From positions 1-64,000 of the forward strand of contig NZ_VCCH02000008.1 of NCBI RefSeq assembly GCF_005938675.2: DNA of 64,000 nucleotides, in the 5' to 3' direction. Of this stretch, positions 34,523 through 43,400 are shown piece after piece. Position numbers and translations under genes: made by a program. The notes under the pieces were generated by a model that was not told the origin of the DNA, ran no database searches, and saw only the letters and a program-made list of their open reading frames with translations. The first letter of the stretch is position 1; every line of letters begins with the position of its first letter. The stretch is from Mycobacterium sp. KBS0706. GTDB taxonomy: Bacteria; Pseudomonadota; Alphaproteobacteria; DSM-16000; Inquilinaceae.

Positions 34523-35198
34523 AGGCGTCCGCGACGACCGGGCCTGCCTGGCCCCGCTGCCGGATCTCCTCCGCCTCCACCAAATAGCGGTAGGGGCCGC
34601 GGGCGGTGGCGTCGAAGGGCCAGCAGGTGGCCAGCACCAGGTTGCGGCCGGGCGCCCGCGGGTCGATGCCGGAGACGTCCCAGGTTGCCACCCGCGTGCT
34701 GGTCACCCGGAAGCTGACGCGGCGTCCGTCGCGGCGGGTGACGTCGATCTCGTCGCCCGGCTTGACGTCGCGCAGGATGCGGAAATGGGTGTCGCGATGG
34801 GCGGCATAGACCGCGGTGCCGGGGTCTCCGGCCTCCGGCGTGTCCTGGACGTGGCCGGGGCCGAAGGCCAGGGCCTGGCCGCTGGCGCCGGCCAGGGCGA
34901 TGGCGCTTTCGCCCAGCCGCGGCAGGTCGATCCGCGCCACCGGCCAGGTGTCGGCCCAGGGCCAGGGCTTCACCGCCCGGCCGGTCGCCAGGGTCTCGGC
35001 GAAGGCCCGGTCCAGCAGCACCTGGGCCAGCTGCGCCTTGGCGTGGATCCAGACGCCCTGGCCGGCCAACACGAGGCCGGCCAGGACGAGGAGGAGGGCG
35101 ACGAGCCGGGACTTCGGCCGGCGCTGCCGCGGCAGGCGCTGCCTGCCGGGCGGGCGTTGCCAGGCCAGCGGGTGGGACAGTGACAGGGTCTCGCTCAT
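34509..35198 (-). CDS. Class GN (Gram-negative) sortase
   Basis: A 229-residue transpeptidase with one N-terminal membrane span (about residues 31–52). The catalytic His is in AVYAAHRDTHFRIL, and the catalytic Cys and Arg are in LVLATCWPFDATARGPYRYLV, the C-W-P-F-x-x-x-x-R-G-P-x-R-Y motif that distinguishes class GN sortases. It cleaves the LPxTxT sorting signal of its target protein in the periplasmic face of the inner membrane. The target is encoded immediately upstream with a 4-nt overlap (ATGA), a two-gene system dedicated to one substrate. Confidence 0.93.
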   Translation of the reverse strand: MSETLSLSHPLAWQRPPGRQRLPRQRRPKSRLVALLLVLAGLVLAGQGVWIHAKAQLAQVLLDRAFAETLATGRAVKPWPWADTWPVARIDLPRLGESAIALAGASGQALAFGPGHVQDTPEAGDPGTAVYAAHRDTHFRILRDVKPGDEIDVTRRDGRRVSFRVTSTRVATWDVSGIDPRAPGRNLVLATCWPFDATARGPYRYLVEAEEIRQRGQAGPVVADASTAP

Positions 35199-37459
35199 GC
35201 CCGGCCTCCCATCGTCCGGCGGCCGAAGGCGAGGACCGCCAGGCCGGCCAGCAGCAGCGCGATGCCGGCGATGATCCGCAGCTCGGCATCGGTCGCGGTC
35301 TGCGGCAGCACCACCTCCTCGACCGGCGCCGGCTTGTTCGCGGCGGCCGGAGTGTCGGCGCGGGCGGCGGCTGGCAGCAACAGGGCGGCCTCACGGAACT
35401 CCGGCCGCGGCTCGGCCTTGGGCTTGCCGAAGACCTTGTCGAAATCCCAGCCGGCGGGGAGGTTCAGCGGAATGTCGTTGCGGCTCAGCGCCGCCCCGTC
35501 CGGCCGGCGCGGCGTCCGGTCGACCGCGACCAGGCTGGTCAGCCGGGTCACCAGATGGTGCTGCAGCGCCAGGGCGAGAATCCGCTGGTCGGCCTGCTCC
35601 GGGCCGATCTGGCCCAGGGTCTGCGCCACCTCGGCATCGGCGATCCGGCGCCGCGCCCACAGCTTCGACAGGCCTTCGCCCTTCGCCGCCTGGGCCACCG
35701 GCAGGGTGACGATCCAGGGCCGGTCGCCGATCATGCCCTTGACCTCGATGGTGCCGGACAGCGCGGCCAGCTTCGCCGCCAGCACCACCGGCTCGCCACG
35801 ATACAGGTCGGGCAGCGTCTCCGGCGTCGCATCGGCGGCGCCGGCCGAGAAGCTGGCCGACAGGTTGGTGACGACCGGGCTTTCCAGCTTCTCGAACAGG
35901 CTGCGCATCCGCTCCTGCACCTGGTCGGGCGCACCGATCTGGGTGAAGGTGCCGCGGCCCAGCTCGGCGGCACGGCTCATCAGGAAGGTGTTGGGGGCGG
36001 AGCCGATGCCGACCATGAACACCCGGGACCGGCCGCGCATGCCGGCGATGGTGTCGAACAGCTGCTGCTCGTTGCCGATGGCGCCGTCGGTCAGGAACAC
36101 CACCTGGCGCAGGCGCGGCGCGCCGTCAGCCCCGTTGTGCTCCGTAAGGGCGGCCCGCATCGCCGGCACCATCTCGGTGCCGCCCGTGGCCTCCAGCGCG
36201 GAGACGAAGCTCCTGGCACGGCCGACATGCTCGGCGTCGGCCGGCACCACGTCCGGGAACAGCACGTCGAGCGTGTCGTCGAAGCGCACCACGTTGAAGC
36301 GGTCGGCGGGGGCCAGGCGGCCGAGGGCGTAGAGCAGGCTGGCCTTGGCCTGGTCCATCGAGGCGCCGCCCATCGAGCCGGAATTGTCGATCACGAAGAC
36401 GACGTCGCGCGGCCGCTTGTCCTCGGTCTGCGCCAACGCCGGCGGGGTGACGAAGGCCAGGAGATAGTCCTCGCCGGCGACCTTCTCGCGGAACAGCCCG
36501 ACCGAGGGCACGGCGCCGGCGGCCGGGGTCCAGCTCAGCTCGAAGTCGCGATTGGCCGGAACCGGGCCTTTCATGGTGACGACGCGGCTGTCCGGGCCTT
36601 GCGTCTCGATGTCGACGGCATGGTTGGCGCTGACCACCTCGCCCAGCGGGAAGCCGGCCTGCAGCCGCACCTTCAGCGTCACCGGGTTGGTCGGCGCAGC
36701 GCGGCGCGGGTCCTGCACCGGCGGGGTGATGCGGTCGCGGTCCGGCACCGGATCGGTGCTCGCCTGCCCCCAGCCGCCCTGGCCGGGCCTGAAGTCGACC
36801 GACTGCGTCACCGCCGCCGGGGTGTAGCGCGGCGCCACCACCAGCGGCACGCGCAGCGAGAACCGGTCGCCCGACTGGTGCACAGTCTCCTGGTACTCGA
36901 TCCGGATCAGCACGGTCTCGCCGGGGCCGACATTGGCGACCGAGGTGGTGAACAGGTTCGGCCGCTCCTCCTCGACCAGGCCTGCGGTCTGGCCGGCCTG
37001 CTTCGCCGCCTCATAGGTGCGGCGCGCTTCCTCGCGGGCGGCGATGTCGCCGGTGATGACGCGGTCGCCGACCACCATCTTCAGCGTGTCGACCGCGCCG
37101 TCCTCCGGCAGCGGATAGACATAAACGGCCTCGACCCACTGGTCGGTCGGGTTCTGGAACACCTGGGTGACATGGGCCCGCGCCGTCGGGCCGCTGACCG
37201 TCAGGTCGACATCGGTGCCGAGGCGCGGCGCCTCGACATAACGGCCCTTCTCATTGGCGCGGAACAAGAGGGCGCCGGACTGCATCTCGCCCGGCGTCAC
37301 CAGCACCGGCCCGAGCTCGGCCCGGGCGGCCCGCCCGCCGACCGCCAGGGTCAGCACGGCCAGCAACAGGGACAGCAGCAGCAGCGGCGCCGCATGCCCG
37401 AACCGGGACTGGAGCGCCGGCCACAGCCCCGCCGGCGCGTCCTTCGTCATGGATGTCAT
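35195..37459 (-). CDS. Sortase-anchored VIT/vWA-domain protein (marine proteobacterial sortase target type)
   Basis: A 754-residue protein. The N-terminal membrane segment (residues 24–45) serves as a signal. A VIT domain follows (AHVTQVFQNPTDQWVEAVYVYPLPED, EEARRTYEAAKQAGQTAGLVE), then a vWA domain with an intact MIDAS (VFVIDNSGSMGGASMDQAK, TGGTEM, LTDGAIGN) at about 355–540. At the C-terminus the sorting signal VVLPQTATDAELRI, a membrane helix and GRRTMGGRA form an LPxTxT-TM-basic module. The start is set by GGAGGG at 37459. MIDAS proteins bind ligands through a metal, so an adhesive or matrix role is plausible. Confidence 0.92.
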   Translation of the reverse strand: MTSMTKDAPAGLWPALQSRFGHAAPLLLLSLLLAVLTLAVGGRAARAELGPVLVTPGEMQSGALLFRANEKGRYVEAPRLGTDVDLTVSGPTARAHVTQVFQNPTDQWVEAVYVYPLPEDGAVDTLKMVVGDRVITGDIAAREEARRTYEAAKQAGQTAGLVEEERPNLFTTSVANVGPGETVLIRIEYQETVHQSGDRFSLRVPLVVAPRYTPAAVTQSVDFRPGQGGWGQASTDPVPDRDRITPPVQDPRRAAPTNPVTLKVRLQAGFPLGEVVSANHAVDIETQGPDSRVVTMKGPVPANRDFELSWTPAAGAVPSVGLFREKVAGEDYLLAFVTPPALAQTEDKRPRDVVFVIDNSGSMGGASMDQAKASLLYALGRLAPADRFNVVRFDDTLDVLFPDVVPADAEHVGRARSFVSALEATGGTEMVPAMRAALTEHNGADGAPRLRQVVFLTDGAIGNEQQLFDTIAGMRGRSRVFMVGIGSAPNTFLMSRAAELGRGTFTQIGAPDQVQERMRSLFEKLESPVVTNLSASFSAGAADATPETLPDLYRGEPVVLAAKLAALSGTIEVKGMIGDRPWIVTLPVAQAAKGEGLSKLWARRRIADAEVAQTLGQIGPEQADQRILALALQHHLVTRLTSLVAVDRTPRRPDGAALSRNDIPLNLPAGWDFDKVFGKPKAEPRPEFREAALLLPAAARADTPAAANKPAPVEEVVLPQTATDAELRIIAGIALLLAGLAVLAFGRRTMGGRA

Positions 37460-37594
37460 CGAACCCTCCGTGGACCTCGGCCGGCGTCCGTCCGGCCTGG
37501 TTTTTTGTCGGTCCGAGGGGATCTGTCCGGCCACGGTGATGATCCGGCTTGTTCCGCAGGCGGTGGCCGGGATAGGTCTTGCTGCGCACCGCCC

Positions 37595-37624
37595 TGTGCG
37601 GATCGGTGCGGATCTGTGCGGAGG
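37595..37624. promoter_or_regulatory. Three consecutive 10-bp repeats between the sortase target and XRE genes
   Basis: TGTGCGGATC, GGTGCGGATC and TGTGCGGAGG follow one another without spacing (37595–37624), immediately upstream of the XRE start at 37633. Repeats at one-helical-turn spacing (10 bp) are typical of regulator-binding arrays where dimers bind the same DNA face. The array lies in the divergent gap (37460–37632). This is the best candidate control site for the sortase operon. Confidence 0.5.
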
Positions 37625-37632
37625 AGGGCGCC

Positions 37633-38436
37633 TTGGTCGGGTTGACGACGCACCCAGCCGACCACGAGCTGTCGGAGGAGCAGAGCCACGCCGTTGCCGG
37701 GCTGGTGCGGGAGGAGCTGGCCCGCCGCCGCATCTCCCGCCAGTTCCTGGCCGACCAGGCGAAGATCAGCCTGTCGACGCTGGAGAAGGCGCTGTCCGGG
37801 CGCCGGCCCTTCACCCTGGCGACGCTGATCCGGCTGGAGGAGGCGCTGGGCGTCAAGCTGCGTCATCCGGAGCCGAAGCCGGCCGCCGCCGCTGCGCCTG
37901 TAACGCTGGCCGGGCCGGTCGGAGTGGCGCCGGAGGGGCTCGGCTCCTATTCCCGGCCGGCCGTGTCCTGGATCGAGGGGGCGTATCTGACGCTGCGGCC
38001 GTCCTTCGGCGACCGCCGCGCGATCTACGCCTACCGCACCGAGATCCGCTGGGACGAGGCCGGGTCGCACCTGGCCTTCCATGAGGCGGAGCGGGTGGAC
38101 GCCGCCTTCACCCAGCACGGCACCGTCTCGGTGCCGCACCAATCCGGACATATCTACCTGGTGACCAACACCCACGGGCAGTACCGGATGGCGGTGCTGG
38201 GCCGGCCGACGATCACCGGCGAGATGCACGGCATCCTGACCACGCTGCAGGCCGGACCCGGGTCGCAGCTCACCCCCGTCGCGTCGCCGATCGTGCTGGT
38301 GCCGATGGCGGCGGCGGGCGCGCCGGAGTTCGGCCGCATCGCCGCCGACCATGCCTGCCACGCCCGCTATCGCGACATCCTGCGGCGGACGGTGGAGGAA
38401 TCCTTCGCCCGCTTCTTGCCGGTCTCGGCGGAGTAG
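37633..38436 (+). CDS. XRE-family transcriptional regulator divergent from the sortase system
   Basis: A 267-residue regulator. The TTG start at 37633 has GAGGAGGG five bases upstream. The HTH_XRE is at about residues 25–75 (VREELARRRISRQFLADQAK, LSTLEKALSGRRPFTLATLIRLE), followed by a Pro/Ala linker and a C-terminal sensor-like domain with a YSRPAVSWIEGAYLTLRPSF opening. This C-terminal domain is shared by some standalone XRE regulators; its ligand is unknown. Divergent transcription and the three 10-bp repeats upstream suggest it controls the sortase/vWA genes and itself (inference). Confidence 0.82.
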   Translation: MVGLTTHPADHELSEEQSHAVAGLVREELARRRISRQFLADQAKISLSTLEKALSGRRPFTLATLIRLEEALGVKLRHPEPKPAAAAAPVTLAGPVGVAPEGLGSYSRPAVSWIEGAYLTLRPSFGDRRAIYAYRTEIRWDEAGSHLAFHEAERVDAAFTQHGTVSVPHQSGHIYLVTNTHGQYRMAVLGRPTITGEMHGILTTLQAGPGSQLTPVASPIVLVPMAAAGAPEFGRIAADHACHARYRDILRRTVEESFARFLPVSAE

Positions 38437-38445
38437 CCCGTTGTC

Positions 38446-39348
38446 CTATCGACCGGCCGTCCTGCCGAAGCACTCCACCAGCCACTGAACGAAGACCGTC
38501 AGCCTGGCGCTCTGATGCCGGCCGGGCGGGTAGACGACATGGAACGGCAGGGGCGGGTGGCTCCATTCGCCGAGAACCTCGACCAGCCGTCCCGACTGCA
38601 GATGGGGCAGGACGAACGGCTTCAGGCATTGCCCCACGCCCGGCCCGGCCAGCAGCATCGCGATCTGGCCGTTGTCTTCGTTGGTCGAGAACTGCAGGTC
38701 GCCGACCGCGTGTCTGTGACCGGGCTTCTCGAACAGCATGGGTTTCGTCCTGCCGTCGGCGTGGGAGAAGAAGCCGACCTTGCAGTGCCTGCCGTCGAGG
38801 TCTTCCGGACTCACCGGCGTCCCCATCCGCTCCAGATAGGCCGGCGACGCGCAGGTGATCATCCCGGCGTCGAACAGGTGCCGTGCGACCAGGGATTCGT
38901 CGCCGATCTCCCCGGCCCGGATGGCGCAGTCGACGCCTTCCCCGACGATGTTCGCCGTCCGATTGCTGACGCCCAGGGCGATGGAGACATGCGGATACTG
39001 CCGATGGAAATCCGGCAACTGCGGGATCAGCATGGTCTGCGCGAAGGTCGTGGCGGATTCGACGCGGAGATGTCCGCGTGGCGTCAGCTTCCGGCCGCGC
39101 GCGGCAGCATCGGCCTCGTCGACCTCCGCCACCAGGCGGGCCGCGGATCGGTAATAGTCCTCGCCCTCCGGGGTCACCACGATGCTGCGCGTGGTCCGGT
39201 GCATCAGCCTGGTGCCGAGATGCTTTTCGAGATCGGTCACCAGCTTGCTGACGGTCGAGCGCGGCGCCCGGAGCTGGTTGGCGGCGCCCCGGAACGACCC
39301 TGAGTCGACGACCCGCACGAAGGCCCGCATCGCCAGCAACTGGTTCAC
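38446..39348 (-). CDS. LysR-family regulator divergent from the arginase-family gene
   Basis: A 300-residue LTTR from a GTG at 39348 with GGAGGG just upstream; MNQLLAMRAFVRVVDSGSF is the usual start of its subgroup. The HTH runs to about residue 60 (RGAANQLRAPRSTVSKLVTD, RLMHRTTRSIVVTPEG), followed by the effector domain (GHLRVESATTFAQTMLIPQL). It belongs to the CrgA/AaeR-like group. Divergent from the arginase-family gene across 120 bp with two overlapping palindromes, so probably its regulator. The two convergent genes to the left are only 9 bp apart. Confidence 0.88.
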   Translation of the reverse strand: MNQLLAMRAFVRVVDSGSFRGAANQLRAPRSTVSKLVTDLEKHLGTRLMHRTTRSIVVTPEGEDYYRSAARLVAEVDEADAAARGRKLTPRGHLRVESATTFAQTMLIPQLPDFHRQYPHVSIALGVSNRTANIVGEGVDCAIRAGEIGDESLVARHLFDAGMITCASPAYLERMGTPVSPEDLDGRHCKVGFFSHADGRTKPMLFEKPGHRHAVGDLQFSTNEDNGQIAMLLAGPGVGQCLKPFVLPHLQSGRLVEVLGEWSHPPLPFHVVYPPGRHQSARLTVFVQWLVECFGRTAGR

Positions 39349-39372
39349 CGGTCCCTCCAAGGGCAGGCAGAT

Positions 39373-39398
39373 TGTCCATGTGCATGGACAGCGCTGTC
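39373..39398. promoter_or_regulatory. Overlapping palindromes in the LysR–arginase gap
   Basis: TGTCCATG-TG-CATGGACA (39373–39390) is a palindrome with 8-bp arms. GACAGCGCTGTC (39387–39398) is a perfect 12-bp palindrome overlapping its right arm. It lies 25 bp upstream of the LysR gene start and 70 bp before the arginase gene, the expected place for a LysR-type operator. Confidence 0.5.
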
Positions 39399-39468
39399 AT
39401 ATCTCAGCTGTTTTGCTTCCGGTTTCAATCACCAGATCTGTCCTGCTCCTGACGGAAAGGATGAGACC

Positions 39469-40347
39469 GTGACGATCGATCCGACAAAGGTTCTGCGCCT
39501 GAACCTGCCGCAATGGCAGGGCGGCAACCATCCCGACTACAGAATCGGCGCCCGTGTCCTGGCCGCGATCGCCCCGGAACCGACCGGGCCGGAAGAGACC
39601 GTTGCCGTGCCGGAGGCCGATGGCGATGCGCGGCCGGTCGAGCAGGGCATCGTCTCCCGCCGGGCCCTCCTGAACGTGCTGGCGGCAGCCAGGTCGGCCA
39701 TCGCCCGGCACGATCCCGACGCTGTCGTCACCCTCGGCGGCGACTGCCTCGTGAATCTCGCGCCGACCGCCCATCTCAGCGAGCGCTATGGCGACGACCT
39801 GGCGGTGCTGTGGGTCGACGCCCATCCCGACATCATGGGGGCGCAGCAGTTCCGCCACGCCCATGCGCATGTCCTGGCCATGCTGATGGGAATGGGCGAC
39901 CCGGACTTCGTGGCTGCGGTGCCGAAGCCGGTACGGGCGGACCGGGTCCTCTATGTCGGTCTGACCGAGACCACGCCGTTCGAGACGGAGTTCATCGCCA
40001 GGCACGGGCTTGCGCGCCTGAGCCCGGAAGACCTAGCCGGCTCGGCGGAGCCCGTGCTGGCATGGCTGCGCGCCTCGGGCGCGAAGAAGGTCGCGGTGCA
40101 TTTCGACCTCGATGTGCTGGATCCCTCGCTCTACGACTTCCTGCTGCTCCAGGATCCCGCCGCCGCGCCGGGTGTATACGACGGCGTCGCCAAAGGCCGG
40201 ATGCGCTTCGAGGAGGTCGCCCGGATCCTCAGGGCGGTGGATGCCGAAGCCGACATCGTCGGGCTGGCGATCGCCGAATACATGCCATGGAGCGCGATCC
40301 GGCTGTCGAAGGCGCTGCGGACGCTGCCGCTTCTCGGCAGCCGGTAG
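39469..40347 (+). CDS. Arginase/agmatinase-family hydrolase
   Basis: A 292-residue protein of the ureohydrolase superfamily, start GTG at 39469 with AAAGGA upstream. The Mn-binding motifs are LWVDAHPDIMGAQQF (Asp-x-His-x-Asp) and VHFDLDVLDPSLYDF (Asp-x-Asp). The first motif reads TLGGDCLVNLAPTAHL, with Cys replacing the usual His of GGDHS. That makes one metal ligand unusual, so arginase activity is uncertain and another guanidino or formimino substrate is possible. Divergent from a LysR gene; no urea-cycle gene is adjacent. Confidence 0.82.
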   Translation: MTIDPTKVLRLNLPQWQGGNHPDYRIGARVLAAIAPEPTGPEETVAVPEADGDARPVEQGIVSRRALLNVLAAARSAIARHDPDAVVTLGGDCLVNLAPTAHLSERYGDDLAVLWVDAHPDIMGAQQFRHAHAHVLAMLMGMGDPDFVAAVPKPVRADRVLYVGLTETTPFETEFIARHGLARLSPEDLAGSAEPVLAWLRASGAKKVAVHFDLDVLDPSLYDFLLLQDPAAAPGVYDGVAKGRMRFEEVARILRAVDAEADIVGLAIAEYMPWSAIRLSKALRTLPLLGSR

Positions 40348-40454
40348 CGAAGGCCCCGTCTCGGCGTTTGCCGCACCGGCTCCGCGTCCTATCATCCCCG
40401 GATCGGCGCCCGAGTCTGCACGGCGATCCGCGGGCGCGGGGACACGGGGCCGAC

Positions 40455-43400
40455 ATGCGCTTTCACGCCGATCTGCACGTCCATTCCAAGCATTCGCGGG
40501 CGACCAGCCGGGACCTCGACCTGGAGCACCTGGCGCATTGGGCGGCGCGCAAGGGCATCGGCGTGGTCGGCACCGGCGATTGCGTCCACCCGGTCTGGCT
40601 GGCCGAGCTGAAGGACAAGCTGGTGTCGGACACGCCCGGCCTGTTCCGGCTGCGGCCGGACCTCGAGGCCGCGGTGATGGCGACGCTGCCGGCGCCGTGC
40701 CGCACGCCGGTGCGCTTCATGCTGTCGACCGAGATCTCGACCATCTACAAGAAGGGCGACCGCACCCGGAAGATCCACCACCTGATCTACGGGCCGGATT
40801 TCGACACGATCGACCGGCTGCAGGCCAGCCTGGCGCGGATCGGCAACATCGCCTCGGACGGGCGGCCGATCCTCGGCCTCGATTCCCGCGACCTGCTGGA
40901 GATCGCGCTGGCCTCGGGGCCGGACGCCTATCTGGTCCCGGCCCATATCTGGACGCCCTGGTTCGCGGCGCTGGGGTCGCAATCCGGCTTCGATTCCATC
41001 GGCGAATGCTATGGCGACCTGTCAGACCACATCTTCGCGGTCGAGACCGGCCTGTCCTCGGACCCGGCGATGAACTGGCGGATCTCCTTCCTCGACCGCT
41101 ACCGCCTGACCTCGAACTCCGACGCGCATTCGCCGGGCAAGCTGGGGCGCGAAGCCACCGCCTTCGATTGCGACCCGGACTATCACGCCATCCGCCGGGC
41201 GCTGGAGACCGGGGAAGGCTATGTCGGCACGGTCGAGTTCTTCCCGGAGGAGGGCAAGTACCACGCCGACGGGCACCGCAAATGCGATGTCCGACTGAGC
41301 CCGCAGGAAACGCTGGCGCGGGACGGCCGCTGCCCGGTCTGCGGCCAGCCGGTCACGGTCGGCGTGCTGCACCGGATTGAGAAATTGGCCGACCGCAGCG
41401 AGGAAGAGGCAGTGCCGCCGCCGACGGCCGGCGAGATCGTGAGCCTGGTGCCGCTGCCGGAGATCCTGTCCGAGCTGCTGGCGACCGGCCCTTCCAGCAA
41501 GGCGGTGGAGCGCAGCTACGACCGGCTGGTCGGCACGCTGGGGTCGGAGCTGGGCATCCTCGGCAAGATCCCGGTCGAGGACATTGCCAGGGCCGAGGGC
41601 GAGTTGCTGGCCGAGGCGGTGACCCGGCTGCGGCGGGGCCAGGTGATCCGCGACGCCGGCTATGACGGCGAATACGGCGTGATCCGGCTGTTCGAACCGC
41701 AGGAACTCAAGAGCCGCACCGCCGGCGGGCTGTTGTTCGACCTGCCGCAGAGGCGGGCGGAGGCCTCGCCCCAACCTACATCCCGTCATCCCCGCGAAAG
41801 CGGGGGGCTTGTCGCCCCCGAACCAGAGGGAGATTCCCGCTTTCGCGGGAATGACGATGAAAGGGAGGGGGTAAAGAGCCCGAATGTCCGCGACACAACT
41901 GCCGCCTCGACCGGCCTCCTCGACCGGCTCGACCCCGACCAGCGGGCGGCGGCGGAGCGGGTGGTGGGGCCGCTTCTGATCGTCGCCGGGCCGGGCTCGG
42001 GCAAGACCCGGACGCTGACCCACCGCATCGCCCATCTGGTGGCAGGCGGCGCGGCGCCGGAGTCCTGCCTGGCCATCACCTTCACCCGGCGCGCGGCGGC
42101 GGAGATGCGCGAGCGGCTGGAGGCGCTGCTGCCGGGTGCTGCGGCACGGATGCCGATCCACACCTTCCATTCGCTCGGCCTCGCCTTCCTGCGCGAGCAT
42201 GGCGAGGCCGCCGGGCTGCACCGCGATGCCCGGGTGGCGGGGGAGGTGGAGCGCGCCGCCCTGCTGCAGGAGGTGCTGGAGGTATCGCGCACCAAGGCCG
42301 AACGGCTGCTGCGCGCGATCTCGCGGGCCAAGCGCACCGGGGCGCCGGCCGATCTCGACCTCGCCGAGGCGCTGGCCCGCTACGACGAGGCCCTGGCGCA
42401 GCGCAACTGGATCGATTTCGACGACCTGGTCGGCAAGACCATCGCGGCGCTGGAGGGGGATCCGGGCCTGGTCGCGCTGACCCGCGACCAGTTCCGCCAT
42501 GTCTCGGTCGACGAGTTCCAGGATGTCGATGACAGCCAGGTGCGGCTGCTGTCGCTGCTGGTGCCGTCTGGCGGCAATCTCTGCGTCATCGGCGACCCCG
42601 ACCAGGCGATCTACGGCTTCCGCGGTGCCGATGCCTCCTGCTTCGACCGCTTCCACCGCGACCACCCCGGCGCCGCGGTGATCCGGCTGCGGCGCAACTA
42701 CCGCTCGACCGGCACCATCGTCACCGCCGCCTCGCGCTTCATCGGGGCCGACGGCCGCACGGAGCCGGCGGCCGAGATCGTGCGGGCGATGCAGGACCGC
42801 ATCTCGGTCCACGCGGCCGCCAGCGACAAGGCCGAGGCCGAGTTCGTGGTGGCGGAGATCGAGGCGCTGCTGGGCGGCCACAGCTTCTTCTCGATCGACA
42901 GCGGCCGGTCGGACGGCCGCGCGGACGACCAGCTGTCCTTCTCCGACATCGCCGTGCTGTACCGCACCGACGCCCAGGCCGAGGCCGTCGCGGAGGCTTT
43001 GGGCCGCGGCAGCATGCCGTTCAAGAAGAGCTCGCTGGTGCCGCTGTCGGAGGATCCGGCGGTCCGCGCGCTGCTGGCGGCGCTGGAGCCGGAGGAGGGG
43101 CCGCAGCAGCTGCAACAGGCGTCCGAACGGCTGCGCCGTGACGGCGCCGATCCGGCCTCGACCACGGCGGCGCTGCAGCGCCTGTCGCTGATCGCCTCGC
43201 GGCAGGGCACCGACGATCGCACCGCCTTCCTTGCCGCCGTGGCGTTGGCGACCGAGGCCGATTTCTGGGACCCGCGCGCCGACCGGGTCTCGCTGCTGAC
43301 CCTGCATGCCGCCAAGGGGCTGGAGTTCCCGGTGGTGTTCATCCTCGGCCTGGAGGACGGCGTGCTGCCGCTGCGCTTCGGCGAGGCCGACCCGGCGGCG

